Part shown: in pieces, positions 13,329 through 20,296 of the stretch
How positions within the stretch are numbered: position 1 is the first letter of the stretch
How the letters are laid out: every line of letters begins with the position of its first letter
From: a virus
Reading direction: 5' to 3' (one strand)
Virus record (IMG/VR): IMGVR_UViG_3300046323_000408
Location: 1 to 21,617 of that record
Length of the DNA stretch: 21,617 bases
Notes under the pieces: model-generated
What the model saw: the letters and a program-made list of their open reading frames with translations, nothing else
Database searches by the model: none
Told to the model about the DNA's origin: nothing
Made by a program: the position numbers and the translations under genes

Positions 13329-13566
13329 TAACTATGATGAATATGTCAATCCAATTTATGATGGGCTTGATAAAACAAACAATGGTGATAGTTATGCCTT
13401 AATAACTAATGGCAAAAATGGTTTGACTAAACGAGAACATGCTGTATTAACAATACTTAATGGTTTGTTATCTAATTCTATTTATGTTGAAAGATTTACA
13501 CCTGAATATATGGTAGATAAAGCTGTCCAACTTTCAGACTTACTATTTGATAAACTACAACGATGA
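13318..13566 (+). CDS. Conserved small phage protein with GLTKRE motif, 82 aa
   Basis: ATG at 13318 is chosen because the upstream in-frame start at 13234 lies far inside the previous gene. The middle reads GLTKREHAVLTILNGLLSN and the end has AVQLSDLLFDKL. A similar arrangement (gLTKREyfA-a-x-x-GLLAN, then AD-x-LI-x-x-L) recurs in many small phage proteins of unknown function. This is recognition from memory, not a search. The ATGA overlap with the next gene implies coupling. Confidence 0.72.
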   Translation: MEFNNYDEYVNPIYDGLDKTNNGDSYALITNGKNGLTKREHAVLTILNGLLSNSIYVERFTPEYMVDKAVQLSDLLFDKLQR

Positions 13567-13811
13567 CCGATAAAGAGTTTGAAAAATCAGTAATGGGAAT
13601 TGCTGAACAGTATAAAGACTTGTACGATTCTATTGTAATAGATAGAGTTAAACAAATTTTATCTGTCGAGGAAGTATTCTTTGCACAAGGTGAAGATGCT
13701 GAATTAATATTTGATGATTTAACATTTTGTCCAAAAGGTTTAGATGAGAAGTATTATTTATTGTGGTATTTAGATGGTGCTGGAGTTTTAACAAATGAAG
13801 AAGAAGATTAA
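13563..13811 (+). CDS. Hypothetical acidic protein, 82 aa
   Basis: Four-base overlap (ATGA) with the previous gene. The product is acidic, with a helix-like first half (YKDLYDSIVIDRVKQIL) and an acidic end (NEEED). No domain recognised. Confidence 0.68.
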   Translation: MTDKEFEKSVMGIAEQYKDLYDSIVIDRVKQILSVEEVFFAQGEDAELIFDDLTFCPKGLDEKYYLLWYLDGAGVLTNEEED

Positions 13812-13822
13812 ATTGTACAAAT

Positions 13823-14014
13823 ATGATTATAAAAAACAAAATAGAATTTGCAAGTGAATTAGCAGATAAAATGCTAAGAAGTTCACACAATGACATTGAG
13901 ATAGATATTTTTGAAGATGACGTATGTTATTACACAGAAGAAGCTCAAAAGTATTTTGATATTTATTATGACATAGTTTTAAATCATATAGAAGAAAATG
14001 AGCAAGAACAATAA
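13823..14014 (+). CDS. Hypothetical acidic protein, 63 aa
   Basis: Very acidic short protein with little structure to name beyond a helical start (KIEFASELADKMLR) and end. It overlaps the following gene by 17 bases, which supports its being translated. Function unknown. Confidence 0.62.
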   Translation: MIIKNKIEFASELADKMLRSSHNDIEIDIFEDDVCYYTEEAQKYFDIYYDIVLNHIEENEQEQ

Positions 14015-14309
14015 TACAGCTTCAATGTACAGGGAAGAATACGATACATTAAGTGATTCTATCATTGACTCAATTAAGTTTGTAGCATTAGAAAGTAGAT
14101 TGGGAAGAATTAAAATAACAGATTGGTGTAGAACAATCTTAGAATTTAACTATAATACTAATAAGAACTTTATTGATATTGTGTATTTTTATAGTGGAAT
14201 TTTTGAGAACCCAACAAGATTTGTACTTAATGGTAATACTAAATCTGTCATGGATTTAATCAATATTTTACGTTTATTAGAAGAAAAAAATTACACAATT
14301 TTATCGTAA
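13998..14309 (+). CDS. Hypothetical protein, 103 aa
   Basis: Last gene before a promoter. The product looks mainly helical, with an aromatic centre (NFIDIVYFYSGIFENP) and a C-terminal helix (VMDLINILRLLEEKN). No motif recognised. No terminator is seen after it, so transcription may read into the next unit. Confidence 0.68.
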   Translation: MSKNNNTASMYREEYDTLSDSIIDSIKFVALESRLGRIKITDWCRTILEFNYNTNKNFIDIVYFYSGIFENPTRFVLNGNTKSVMDLINILRLLEEKNYTILS

Positions 14310-14312
14310 TTA

Positions 14313-14344
14313 TTTGCATAATTGTAGGATTTGTTGTATATTTG
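14313..14344 (+). promoter_or_regulatory. Bacteroidota-type promoter for the ATPase-SSB pair
   Basis: TTTG 14313-14316 and TATATTTG 14337-14344 are 20 nt apart, the same spacing as at 2214 and 4513. Transcription would start near 14350, about 40 bases before the ATPase start at 14390. It gives the ATPase and SSB genes their own supply, as expected for proteins needed in large amounts. Confidence 0.72.
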
Positions 14345-14389
14345 TGAATAGTTTATAAGTTTTATAGTTTAAATTTAATATTTTATTTT

Positions 14390-15082
14390 ATGGCTAATAT
14401 AGCGATTGTAGGTAAAAGTGGTACAGGAAAATCTACGAGTTTAGGTAATTTTCCAGAATTAGGGATTGAGGGTTTAGTTCCAAAAGAAACAGTAATAGTA
14501 AATGTAAGTGGTAAAGATTTGCCGTTTAAGGGTTGGAAGAAAAAGTATTCTGGTAAAGTTTCAGAAGGTGGCAATTACATGGAATCATCAAACAGTGATG
14601 ATATTGCAAAATTAATTCAATATGTCTCTGAGAAAAAACCAGAATTTAAAAATATTGTAATTGATGATGCGCAATATTTGATGTCTTTTGAATTTATGAA
14701 ACGTGCAAAAGAATCTGGTTATGGTAAATTCGCAGATATTGGAGTAAATTTGGCAAAAGTAGCAGAAGCAGCAAGAACTGCAAGAAAGGATTTAAAAGTT
14801 TATTTCTTGTGGCATCCAGAAGAAGATGCTAAGGGTAATATGAAAATGAAAACTGTTGGTAAGATGGTAGATGACTATTTGACTTTAGAAGGTTTATTTA
14901 CAGTTATCCTTTATACAAGAGTTACTACTGACCCACAAGATAGGGCTGTTTATCAATTTGTTACTAACAATGATGGTACATATCCTGCAAAATCACCTTA
15001 TGGTATGTTTACTGAAAAATATATCAAGAATGATTTAGGTGCAGTTTCTAAGGCTATTGATTTGTATAACGAAGGAGAGTAA
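14390..15082 (+). CDS. Sak4-like / AAA_24 family phage ATPase
   Basis: This 230-residue P-loop ATPase has Walker A GKSGTGKS at residues 8-15 and Walker B IVIDDAQ at 89-95. It has the compact length and layout of the phage nucleotide-binding family AAA_24 (PF13479), which includes the RecA-like single-strand annealing protein Sak4. Such genes are usually next to an SSB gene, as here, and act in recombination-dependent replication or repair. An arginine-rich helix (EAARTARKDLK, about 124-134) precedes YFLWHPE, a strand-like stretch ending in polar residues. The family is fairly sure; the annealing role is inferred from neighbours and family. Confidence 0.85.
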   Translation: MANIAIVGKSGTGKSTSLGNFPELGIEGLVPKETVIVNVSGKDLPFKGWKKKYSGKVSEGGNYMESSNSDDIAKLIQYVSEKKPEFKNIVIDDAQYLMSFEFMKRAKESGYGKFADIGVNLAKVAEAARTARKDLKVYFLWHPEEDAKGNMKMKTVGKMVDDYLTLEGLFTVILYTRVTTDPQDRAVYQFVTNNDGTYPAKSPYGMFTEKYIKNDLGAVSKAIDLYNEGE

Positions 15083-15136
15083 TAAGTTTTTTATATTTAT
15101 AGTTTATATTTTTTACATTTTAAAAGTTTAATTTTT

Positions 15137-15967
15137 ATGGGTTACAATACAAGTGGAAATCAGGCAAAATCAAGTGGTTCAAATGAGCAGAAGTTAATTA
15201 TTGGTACAGATACAGCAAAAGTTTTATCTGTAAAATTGGGAATACAAGAGAAAGATGATATTAAAGTAAGGTCTTTGCAATTTTGGTTGAAATCTACATT
15301 GGGTGGTAGTGCTAATCACAATATCACTGTTAGTGCAAAAGATAGGGAAGCATCTAAATTGAAAGAAGATGGTACAGGTAATGATTTTGAGTTTATTGAC
15401 CAATTTGGTAGCACTGGTTGGGGTAAGACATTAGAAACAATTGGTCTAACTTACTCTTATGCTGATAAAAAAACAGGTAATATGGTTGAAGGTAAAAGGG
15501 CTTTTGATTTTTCTACTGGAAGACGTGCAAAAGTTGGTGAAGCTGCTCTTACTCAATTCATTAGAACTCTGTTTAACAAAGCAAAAGATTCTCCTACTTA
15601 CGACAAACTAAGTGAGTTTACAGGTGCTTCTGATTTTATCAAGTTAATTCAAGAAGATAGTGAGTTACTAAAAGAACTTAATGAAGCTATTAAAGCAGAC
15701 AACAAAGAGCTTTTTGTAAACTATACTGTCTATACAAAGAACGATGGTACTTTAGGTAACAGGGTTATTCCTGTATTTGCTTCAGCTTTAACTTCTCCTG
15801 TAAACTTTAACAAAGAGTTGATTAAATATGCAGACAGACAAGCTAAATCTGGTTATCCTATTAAAGATGAGTATAGCTTTTTAAATGCTGTTGAATATGG
15901 AACAAAACAAGTTTCAACAGATACTGTTGTAAGTAAAGTAGTTGAAGACGAAGGATTGCCCTTTTAA
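15137..15967 (+). CDS. Single-stranded DNA-binding protein with acidic LPF tail
   Basis: A 276-residue protein that starts with a flexible serine-, glycine- and asparagine-rich stretch (about 1-20), then a beta-rich region likely to be an OB fold (LQFWLKS, NHNITVS, and TVYTKNDG...VIPVFAS near 205-225), with a helical insert between about 145 and 205. It ends in EDEGLPF. Bacterial SSBs end in an acidic tip with PF (such as DDDIPF) that recruits partner proteins. The call rests on this tail, the downstream position to a Sak4-like ATPase, and the absence of catalytic motifs. The body is longer than bacterial SSB (about 175) and is not a close match to it. Confidence 0.78.
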   Translation: MGYNTSGNQAKSSGSNEQKLIIGTDTAKVLSVKLGIQEKDDIKVRSLQFWLKSTLGGSANHNITVSAKDREASKLKEDGTGNDFEFIDQFGSTGWGKTLETIGLTYSYADKKTGNMVEGKRAFDFSTGRRAKVGEAALTQFIRTLFNKAKDSPTYDKLSEFTGASDFIKLIQEDSELLKELNEAIKADNKELFVNYTVYTKNDGTLGNRVIPVFASALTSPVNFNKELIKYADRQAKSGYPIKDEYSFLNAVEYGTKQVSTDTVVSKVVEDEGLPF

Positions 15968-15989
15968 CATTTGTTAACATAAAGAAGTT

Positions 15990-16032
15990 AAAATCCCAGA
16001 GATGTAAAATATCTTTGGGATTTTTCTTTTTT
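15990..16032 (+). terminator. Strong intrinsic terminator after the SSB gene
   Basis: AAAATCCCAGAGAT (15990-16003) and ATCTTTGGGATTTTT form a stem of about 13 bp with one wobble around a 7-nt loop (16004-16010), followed by a T-rich tract (TTTTTCTTTTTT). This is the most convincing terminator in the window and separates the SSB unit from the next. Confidence 0.88.
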
Positions 16033-16034
16033 AT

Positions 16035-16055
16035 TAGAATTAAGTTGTAATTTTG
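16035..16055 (+). promoter_or_regulatory. Weak promoter candidate for the 16078 operon
   Basis: TAATTTTG at 16048-16055 fits TAnnTTTG, and a new transcript is needed after the strong terminator just upstream. No TTTG is found 20 nt before it; only a T-rich stretch lies there. Confidence is therefore low. Confidence 0.4.
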
Positions 16056-16077
16056 AAACATTAAAATAAAATAATTT

Positions 16078-16449
16078 ATGAATCATAATTTCGCAGATTG
16101 GGAACTAACTCAATTACTTCCTAAAATAAATCTTTATAATGATACAAAAGCTATTGATTGTATGGGTTATGAGCAATTAGTTGCTGTTTGTAAATCTATG
16201 TTAAAACCTGAACAATGGAGATATTTGTGGCATTGGGAGGATATTCGTTTATATCTGAAAGAACGTGGTTACATCATATCTATATTTTGCCACGCTTTTG
16301 AACAAGAAGACAGGATAATTGACCGCTATGAAGTTTCTATAATTGGAGATGAATTATATGATGAATATTTTGACACTTATGAAGAAGCAAGATATGAAGC
16401 TATTAAACATTGTTTAACTTTAATTAATAACGCAAATGTGGAATTATAG
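16078..16449 (+). CDS. MNHNF-family hypothetical protein, 123 aa (paralogue of 7279 gene)
   Basis: Starts MNHNF and has LTQLLPKINLY at the place of ITKMLPKVNSY in the 7279 gene product. It also shares a central strand (RGYIISIF against DYYITCK) and the C-terminal helix with a CLTL/CLKL core. This one has a histidine and tryptophan cluster (LWHWEDI near residue 42) and three cysteines (residues 28, 37, 66 approximately). Function unknown. The gene opens the operon after the terminator and overlaps the next gene by 14 bases. Confidence 0.75.
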   Translation: MNHNFADWELTQLLPKINLYNDTKAIDCMGYEQLVAVCKSMLKPEQWRYLWHWEDIRLYLKERGYIISIFCHAFEQEDRIIDRYEVSIIGDELYDEYFDTYEEARYEAIKHCLTLINNANVEL

Positions 16450-16684
16450 AATTGGTACTAAAAAAGACGGAGCTAACACCAGAGTATATTCAATATTTGA
16501 ATGTTACTATGATGAAAACGGTGTTCCTGACAGCAATATTGATGATAATTCAAATATATTAGGATGTTGGGAATATTTAGAAGATTTAAAAGGAACTTAT
16601 GATTTAATTAAGTTAGCTTTTGAAAAGCCTATCATTGATTTAGATAATTTTCCAAACATATTTACAGAAGATACAAATGATTAG
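16436..16684 (+). CDS. Conserved small WNYRI-type protein, 82 aa
   Basis: The start MWNYRIGT, the middle YSIFECYYDENGVP and the end YLEDLKGTYDLIKLAFEKPII follow a layout I remember from many small phage and bacterial proteins of unknown role (W-N-Y-R, then EvYYDe-G, then an L-x-L-x-x-M-x-x-A-F-x-K-P end). The phage acidic tail follows. This is recognition from memory and not a search. It overlaps genes on both sides (14 and 8 bases), so it is very likely translated with them. Confidence 0.72.
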   Translation: MWNYRIGTKKDGANTRVYSIFECYYDENGVPDSNIDDNSNILGCWEYLEDLKGTYDLIKLAFEKPIIDLDNFPNIFTEDTND

Positions 16685-17558
16685 TATGTTTAAAAATGTC
16701 AGTAGCCCAGTTGAAATCAACCGTTTTACTGTAGATGAGATAGTTAATTACATAGAGAATAATCCTGACCAACTTATTATTAAACAAGCACGAGAATTTG
16801 TTAAACGATTTGGGAAAGATTGTATCCAATACCAAAAGATTAAACATCAGTTACCTGTAGTTAGTTGGGCTGGAACTTTCAAATATAGAAATACAGAAAG
16901 CATTGAAGAGTTTTCTAATCTAATGTACTTTGATATTGATAATTTAGAAGATGAAACTAAATTGAATAGTGTAGTTGGTATATTAAATGATTTAGATTTT
17001 GTATATGCGTATTGGCAATCTGTATCTCAAACAGGGTTGGGAATATTGATAAGAACTAAACATGGACTTAACAAAGATAACTTTAAACCTACTTGGATTA
17101 AGTATTATGAATTACTTAATGCAGCTTTAAAAGATATAGATGTAGTGTTAGATTGGCTACCAGATTATACAAGAGTTAATATCCTATCTTCATCTGTAGT
17201 AACTGGAAATGCTAATAGTATTGAAGTAGAACTTGAAGAAAGTACAACATACTTTAATACTTCAATAAATGACATTACAGACACGATTGTTCCTAATGGT
17301 AATATGTTACTTCACATTTGTTATGTTGCCTCTAATGCAGCATATAAGCGTCATGGAGCTTTTCTGTATGATGATGGTACTTGTGCATTAGCAATGTATT
17401 TTGGTATGTGTAATGGATTTGGTATTGAGAAACAATTTAGTATTGACTATATTTGTAGATTGTTAGATGATAAGAATAGAACTATTGAAAGAGTTGCGAA
17501 TTACATCTATAAAAGCTACGAAAAAGAATTTAATACTAAACAATTTAATTTAACATAA
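16677..17558 (+). CDS. BT4734-like / VirE-N archaeo-eukaryotic-type primase
   Basis: A 293-residue protein with the layout of the BT4734/VirE N-terminal family, an archaeo-eukaryotic primase (AEP) fold that is mainly found in Bacteroidota and their phages. GTFKYRN (66-72) starts the catalytic core. D86-I-D88 in YFDIDN is the metal-binding motif, and S115-V-S-Q-T-G-L-G122 is the nucleotide-binding strand-turn. DWLPDYTRVNILSSS at about 160-175 matches the third motif region. It would make RNA or DNA primers for the polymerase. No helicase domain is fused; the helicase is the separate gene at 8205. The start could be either ATG at 16677 or 16686; the second lies just after the previous stop. Confidence 0.85.
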   Translation: MISMFKNVSSPVEINRFTVDEIVNYIENNPDQLIIKQAREFVKRFGKDCIQYQKIKHQLPVVSWAGTFKYRNTESIEEFSNLMYFDIDNLEDETKLNSVVGILNDLDFVYAYWQSVSQTGLGILIRTKHGLNKDNFKPTWIKYYELLNAALKDIDVVLDWLPDYTRVNILSSSVVTGNANSIEVELEESTTYFNTSINDITDTIVPNGNMLLHICYVASNAAYKRHGAFLYDDGTCALAMYFGMCNGFGIEKQFSIDYICRLLDDKNRTIERVANYIYKSYEKEFNTKQFNLT

Positions 17559-18055
17559 TGAGAGGTAAAAAAAAAGGTCAAAGAAGTACGAAATCACCAG
17601 CAAAACCTAAACTTAAAAACCCTAAAAACACTTCTCCTGTAAGGGGGAATAAAGTGGAGTATGATGGGATACTGTTTGCATCAGGGCTTGAAGTCTATTG
17701 CTATAAACAACTTAAATTGCACGATTTAATACCTGCGTTTGAGTATGAAAAACAATCTTATACATTAGTTGAATCTTTTAACTATACAAAAGATTGCTGG
17801 GAGAAAACTAACACATCTAAGACCTTTGAAATGAAAAAACAAAAGGTACAATCTATTTCATATACTCCAGACTTTGAATCTACGAAAGCCATCGTAGAGA
17901 CGAAAGGTAGGATGAATGAGCTATTTCCGATGAGGTGGAAATTGTTTAAAAAGCATTTGATGGACACAGGAAATCAGAAGGAGCTATTTATGCCATCTAA
18001 TCAAAAAGAAGTAGATTTGTGTATCAAAATAATTTTAGAGAACAACTTATACTAA
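17558..18055 (+). CDS. PDDEXK endonuclease (DUF1064 / T7 endonuclease I-like)
   Basis: This 165-residue nuclease begins on the last base of the previous stop (TAATG). After a lysine-rich tail (1-27) it has E45 in FASGLEVY, P104-D105 in YTPDF, E114-T-K116 in IVETKG and a basic helix MRWKLFKKH, the PDDEXK arrangement of small phage endonucleases of the DUF1064 type. Such enzymes cut branched or junction DNA during replication and packaging. The pattern is clear; substrate is inference. Its neighbours (primase before, exonuclease after) fit a replication and repair role. Confidence 0.85.
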   Translation: MRGKKKGQRSTKSPAKPKLKNPKNTSPVRGNKVEYDGILFASGLEVYCYKQLKLHDLIPAFEYEKQSYTLVESFNYTKDCWEKTNTSKTFEMKKQKVQSISYTPDFESTKAIVETKGRMNELFPMRWKLFKKHLMDTGNQKELFMPSNQKEVDLCIKIILENNLY

Positions 18056-18056
18056 T

Positions 18057-18302
18057 ATGATTGATATATTTCAAGTAGAAATAGTAGAACGTAATAATGC
18101 GTGGATTGATTACGATAATGATGAAAATAAGATTTTATTTTTTAAAACGTACACTAATGCAAAACGTTATATAGATAAAATCATTACAGAAAGTGAAAAC
18201 GAAAAAGAAAGTTTTTCTGGCACATACTGGAAAATGAAAAGAAAGACAGGAAAGATTATTCATATTTATTTAACTTACGAAAATTTTCAAGACAATGATT
18301 GA
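18057..18302 (+). CDS. Hypothetical basic-acidic mixed protein, 81 aa
   Basis: Starts at a TAATATG junction one base after the endonuclease. Strand-like start (IFQVEIVERNNAWIDY), then a helix with lysines (YTNAKRYIDKIITESENEKE) and a strand (TGKIIHIYLTY), a beta-alpha-beta order. No family recognised. It overlaps the next gene by eight bases. Confidence 0.68.
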   Translation: MIDIFQVEIVERNNAWIDYDNDENKILFFKTYTNAKRYIDKIITESENEKESFSGTYWKMKRKTGKIIHIYLTYENFQDND

Positions 18303-18654
18303 TTTAACAATATTAGATAACGGAGATTTGGAAATCTCTGTTACAGATGAAAAAGAATTTCTATATGAAGTAGAAAGATTTGAGGATTTAAGTGAGAATG
18401 AAATGTTGTATGAATTGTTAGAAGCAGCAAGATATATTGGTAATGATTGGTATGCAAATGTTTATATTGGTTTAACTGATTCTCCAACAATAGGACAAGG
18501 AGCTTTATTTAATGAAGGGGAAGATGAAGGTGATGAAGCATATTGGGAGAATACTGATTATGAAAAAGCGTGGTGGTATCCTGACTATATGGTAAAATCT
18601 TTTCTTGATGAATTAGTAGAGACAGGCAAAACAATTTTTACAAAAGCATGGTAG
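18295..18654 (+). CDS. Conserved phage hypothetical protein, 119 aa
   Basis: Layout: an N-terminal strand-helix unit with acidic helices (EFLYEVERFEDLSENEMLYE), then GLTDSPTIGQGALF at about residues 60-73, an acidic loop, then YEKAWWYPDYMVKSFLDELVE. A GLTdaP-x-ig-x-ga then (vW)yfPdYMv arrangement recurs in hypothetical phage proteins as far as I remember. The product is very acidic. Function unknown. Confidence 0.7.
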   Translation: MIDLTILDNGDLEISVTDEKEFLYEVERFEDLSENEMLYELLEAARYIGNDWYANVYIGLTDSPTIGQGALFNEGEDEGDEAYWENTDYEKAWWYPDYMVKSFLDELVETGKTIFTKAW

Positions 18655-18657
18655 TCT

Positions 18658-18834
18658 ATGTTTTCAGAAACTGACAAAAGTGAAATTATAGAAATCCATA
18701 ATTTCATTAGAAACAATTTGAATAGGTCTTTAAGTAATGAAAAAACTATACTTAAATACTTAATGTCTAACTATTCTATTAAAGAAAGTGAAGCTAATCT
18801 TTACATTAAAATAATAAAAGCAGAATGGGTATAA
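18658..18834 (+). CDS. Very small protein, 58 aa
   Basis: An ATG three bases after the previous stop opens a 58-residue frame ending with TAA at 18832-18834, overlapping the next gene by ten bases. The product looks all-helical, with NEKTILKYLMSNYSIKESEA in the second half resembling a short helix-turn-helix, but this is too short to assert. Filling the gap and the coupling overlap support it. Confidence 0.6.
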   Translation: MFSETDKSEIIEIHNFIRNNLNRSLSNEKTILKYLMSNYSIKESEANLYIKIIKAEWV

Positions 18835-19142
18835 AAATAGAACAAATTGCAAAGTTATATAAACTTCTTGGGTATGGTCATATTACAATATTACATAAAG
18901 AAGGATATGAGATTAATGAGCCAACAGATGATTGTACTTATAAATTTTATACTATTGATGTTGGATTATTACTAACAATAACTCCTGAGAATTATGATAA
19001 TATAAAATACATCAATATTGTTTTGTATGAGTTGTATAATAATAGATTTGAAATGGTACAAGACTTGGCTATTGATGTAGATTATAACATATTAAAATTA
19101 CCAATGGATAAATACATTAACGAACTTTTGAAGTATGTTTAA
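18825..19142 (+). CDS. Hypothetical protein, 105 aa
   Basis: Alpha/beta-looking protein with a long helix at the start (IEQIAKLYKLLGYGHI) and several strands (FYTIDVGLLLTI, YINIVLYEL). No motif. It overlaps the exonuclease gene by eight bases, so it is probably translated with it. Confidence 0.7.
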   Translation: MGIKIEQIAKLYKLLGYGHITILHKEGYEINEPTDDCTYKFYTIDVGLLLTITPENYDNIKYINIVLYELYNNRFEMVQDLAIDVDYNILKLPMDKYINELLKYV

Positions 19143-19998
19143 CACAAGTACAATAAATAACGATAAATATCTTATCATAGATGGCGACAGTTTGATTTAT
19201 CAAGCTACACATTCTGGTAAAGATTTAAACTTTGAATATGCTGTATCAGCTTTTGAAGAAAAGTTGAATTGGATATTCTTAAATTGCTTTCCTTTTTGTG
19301 ATAAGTATATTATCCTTTTAACAGAGAAGTTAAAACAATCTTTTAGATATGCTATTTATCCAGAGTATAAAGCTAATCGTAAAGACAGGGAAATATTAGA
19401 ACATTTGCCAGGATTATATCATCATGTAATAAGTAACTACAATGCTTATGTAGATGAGTATTATGAAGCAGATGATTGTGTGGGTATATTACATAAAGTT
19501 TATGGTGATAGCTCTGTTATAGCTTGTATAGACCATGACATTTATCAATTAGAAGGGGTTAAGTATAACTATCATTACAAAGCAAGGATAGATGTAGTTG
19601 ATAAAAAGTGGGCTGATAGAGAATACTATACATTAATGTTTGGTGATGCAGGTGATAATATTAAACCTTTTACAAATGTTTTAAAAAAAGAAGTTAAAGA
19701 ATACTTTGGATTAAAGAATGTAAAAGGTTTAGGCGAAGCATCTATTAATCTAATATTAAAAGATTGCGATAGTCCTTTGTCTTACATAAAAAGAATTGTA
19801 AAAACATATCAATTACAGTTTGGGGAAGATTGGAAAAATCAATTAAGACTCATTATAAGTTTAGTAGATTTGAGAAATCATAAACAAGATGCGAGATTTG
19901 AAAAGATTGCTTCTTTGCAATTTTCCCCAATTGTAGTAAGACAAGATTTATTAGAACCAAAAACAATAGAAGACGAAGAATTTAACTTACCTTTTTAA
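19135..19998 (+). CDS. 5'-3' exonuclease / flap endonuclease (PIN-type)
   Basis: A 287-residue nuclease of the FEN/PIN family, which includes T4 RNase H, T7 gp6 and T5 exonuclease, and would remove RNA primers or flaps behind the fork. D16-G-D in LIIDGDSLIY holds the first metal residue. Y75-P-E-Y-K-A-N-R82 matches the arch/substrate contact, E111-A-D113-D114 the second metal group, and D133-H-D135 and GDAGDN (170-175) the others. A helix-hairpin-helix-like KGLGEASINLIL follows (about 195-206). The C-terminus is IEDEEFNLPF, an acidic tail with PF like SSB tails (see findings). Starting at 19135 it overlaps the previous gene by eight bases. Function is confident, exact subfamily not. Confidence 0.88.
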   Translation: MFNTSTINNDKYLIIDGDSLIYQATHSGKDLNFEYAVSAFEEKLNWIFLNCFPFCDKYIILLTEKLKQSFRYAIYPEYKANRKDREILEHLPGLYHHVISNYNAYVDEYYEADDCVGILHKVYGDSSVIACIDHDIYQLEGVKYNYHYKARIDVVDKKWADREYYTLMFGDAGDNIKPFTNVLKKEVKEYFGLKNVKGLGEASINLILKDCDSPLSYIKRIVKTYQLQFGEDWKNQLRLIISLVDLRNHKQDARFEKIASLQFSPIVVRQDLLEPKTIEDEEFNLPF

Positions 19999-20004
19999 AA
20001 TTAT

Positions 20005-20292
20005 ATGTGGTGGAAAAATAAATTAGTACCATTTGATTGGAAAATAGGAGATACAATAAATAATATTCCATTATTTTCTTTGAATTGGCATTTAGGAACA
20101 CTTATGTCAATTTCGCCTTGTAGAAAATACTTTATCATTAGAGCTTATGTTAGTAATGAACTTCACAAAGTTAAATATAATTCATACTACAAAAATTCTC
20201 GTACTGAAAATAATAAGTTTTCAACAGAACTTACCGAATGGGAAGAATATAATCAAGCACTAAAAGAATTGCAAGATAAATTTAATATTTAA
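20005..20292 (+). CDS. Hypothetical protein, 95 aa
   Basis: Basic, aromatic product with tryptophans at the N-terminus (MWWKNKLVPFDWKIGDTIN) and a helical C-terminus (EWEEYNQALKELQDK). The middle is basic with several tyrosines (YNSYYKNSR). No family recognised. It follows the exonuclease after six bases and precedes the next gene by four. Confidence 0.7.
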   Translation: MWWKNKLVPFDWKIGDTINNIPLFSLNWHLGTLMSISPCRKYFIIRAYVSNELHKVKYNSYYKNSRTENNKFSTELTEWEEYNQALKELQDKFNI

Positions 20293-20296
20293 AATT

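Noticed and set aside
15083-15136. Promoter between the ATPase and SSB genes
   Set aside because: The spacer is AT-rich and contains TATATTTA, but no TAnnTTTG.
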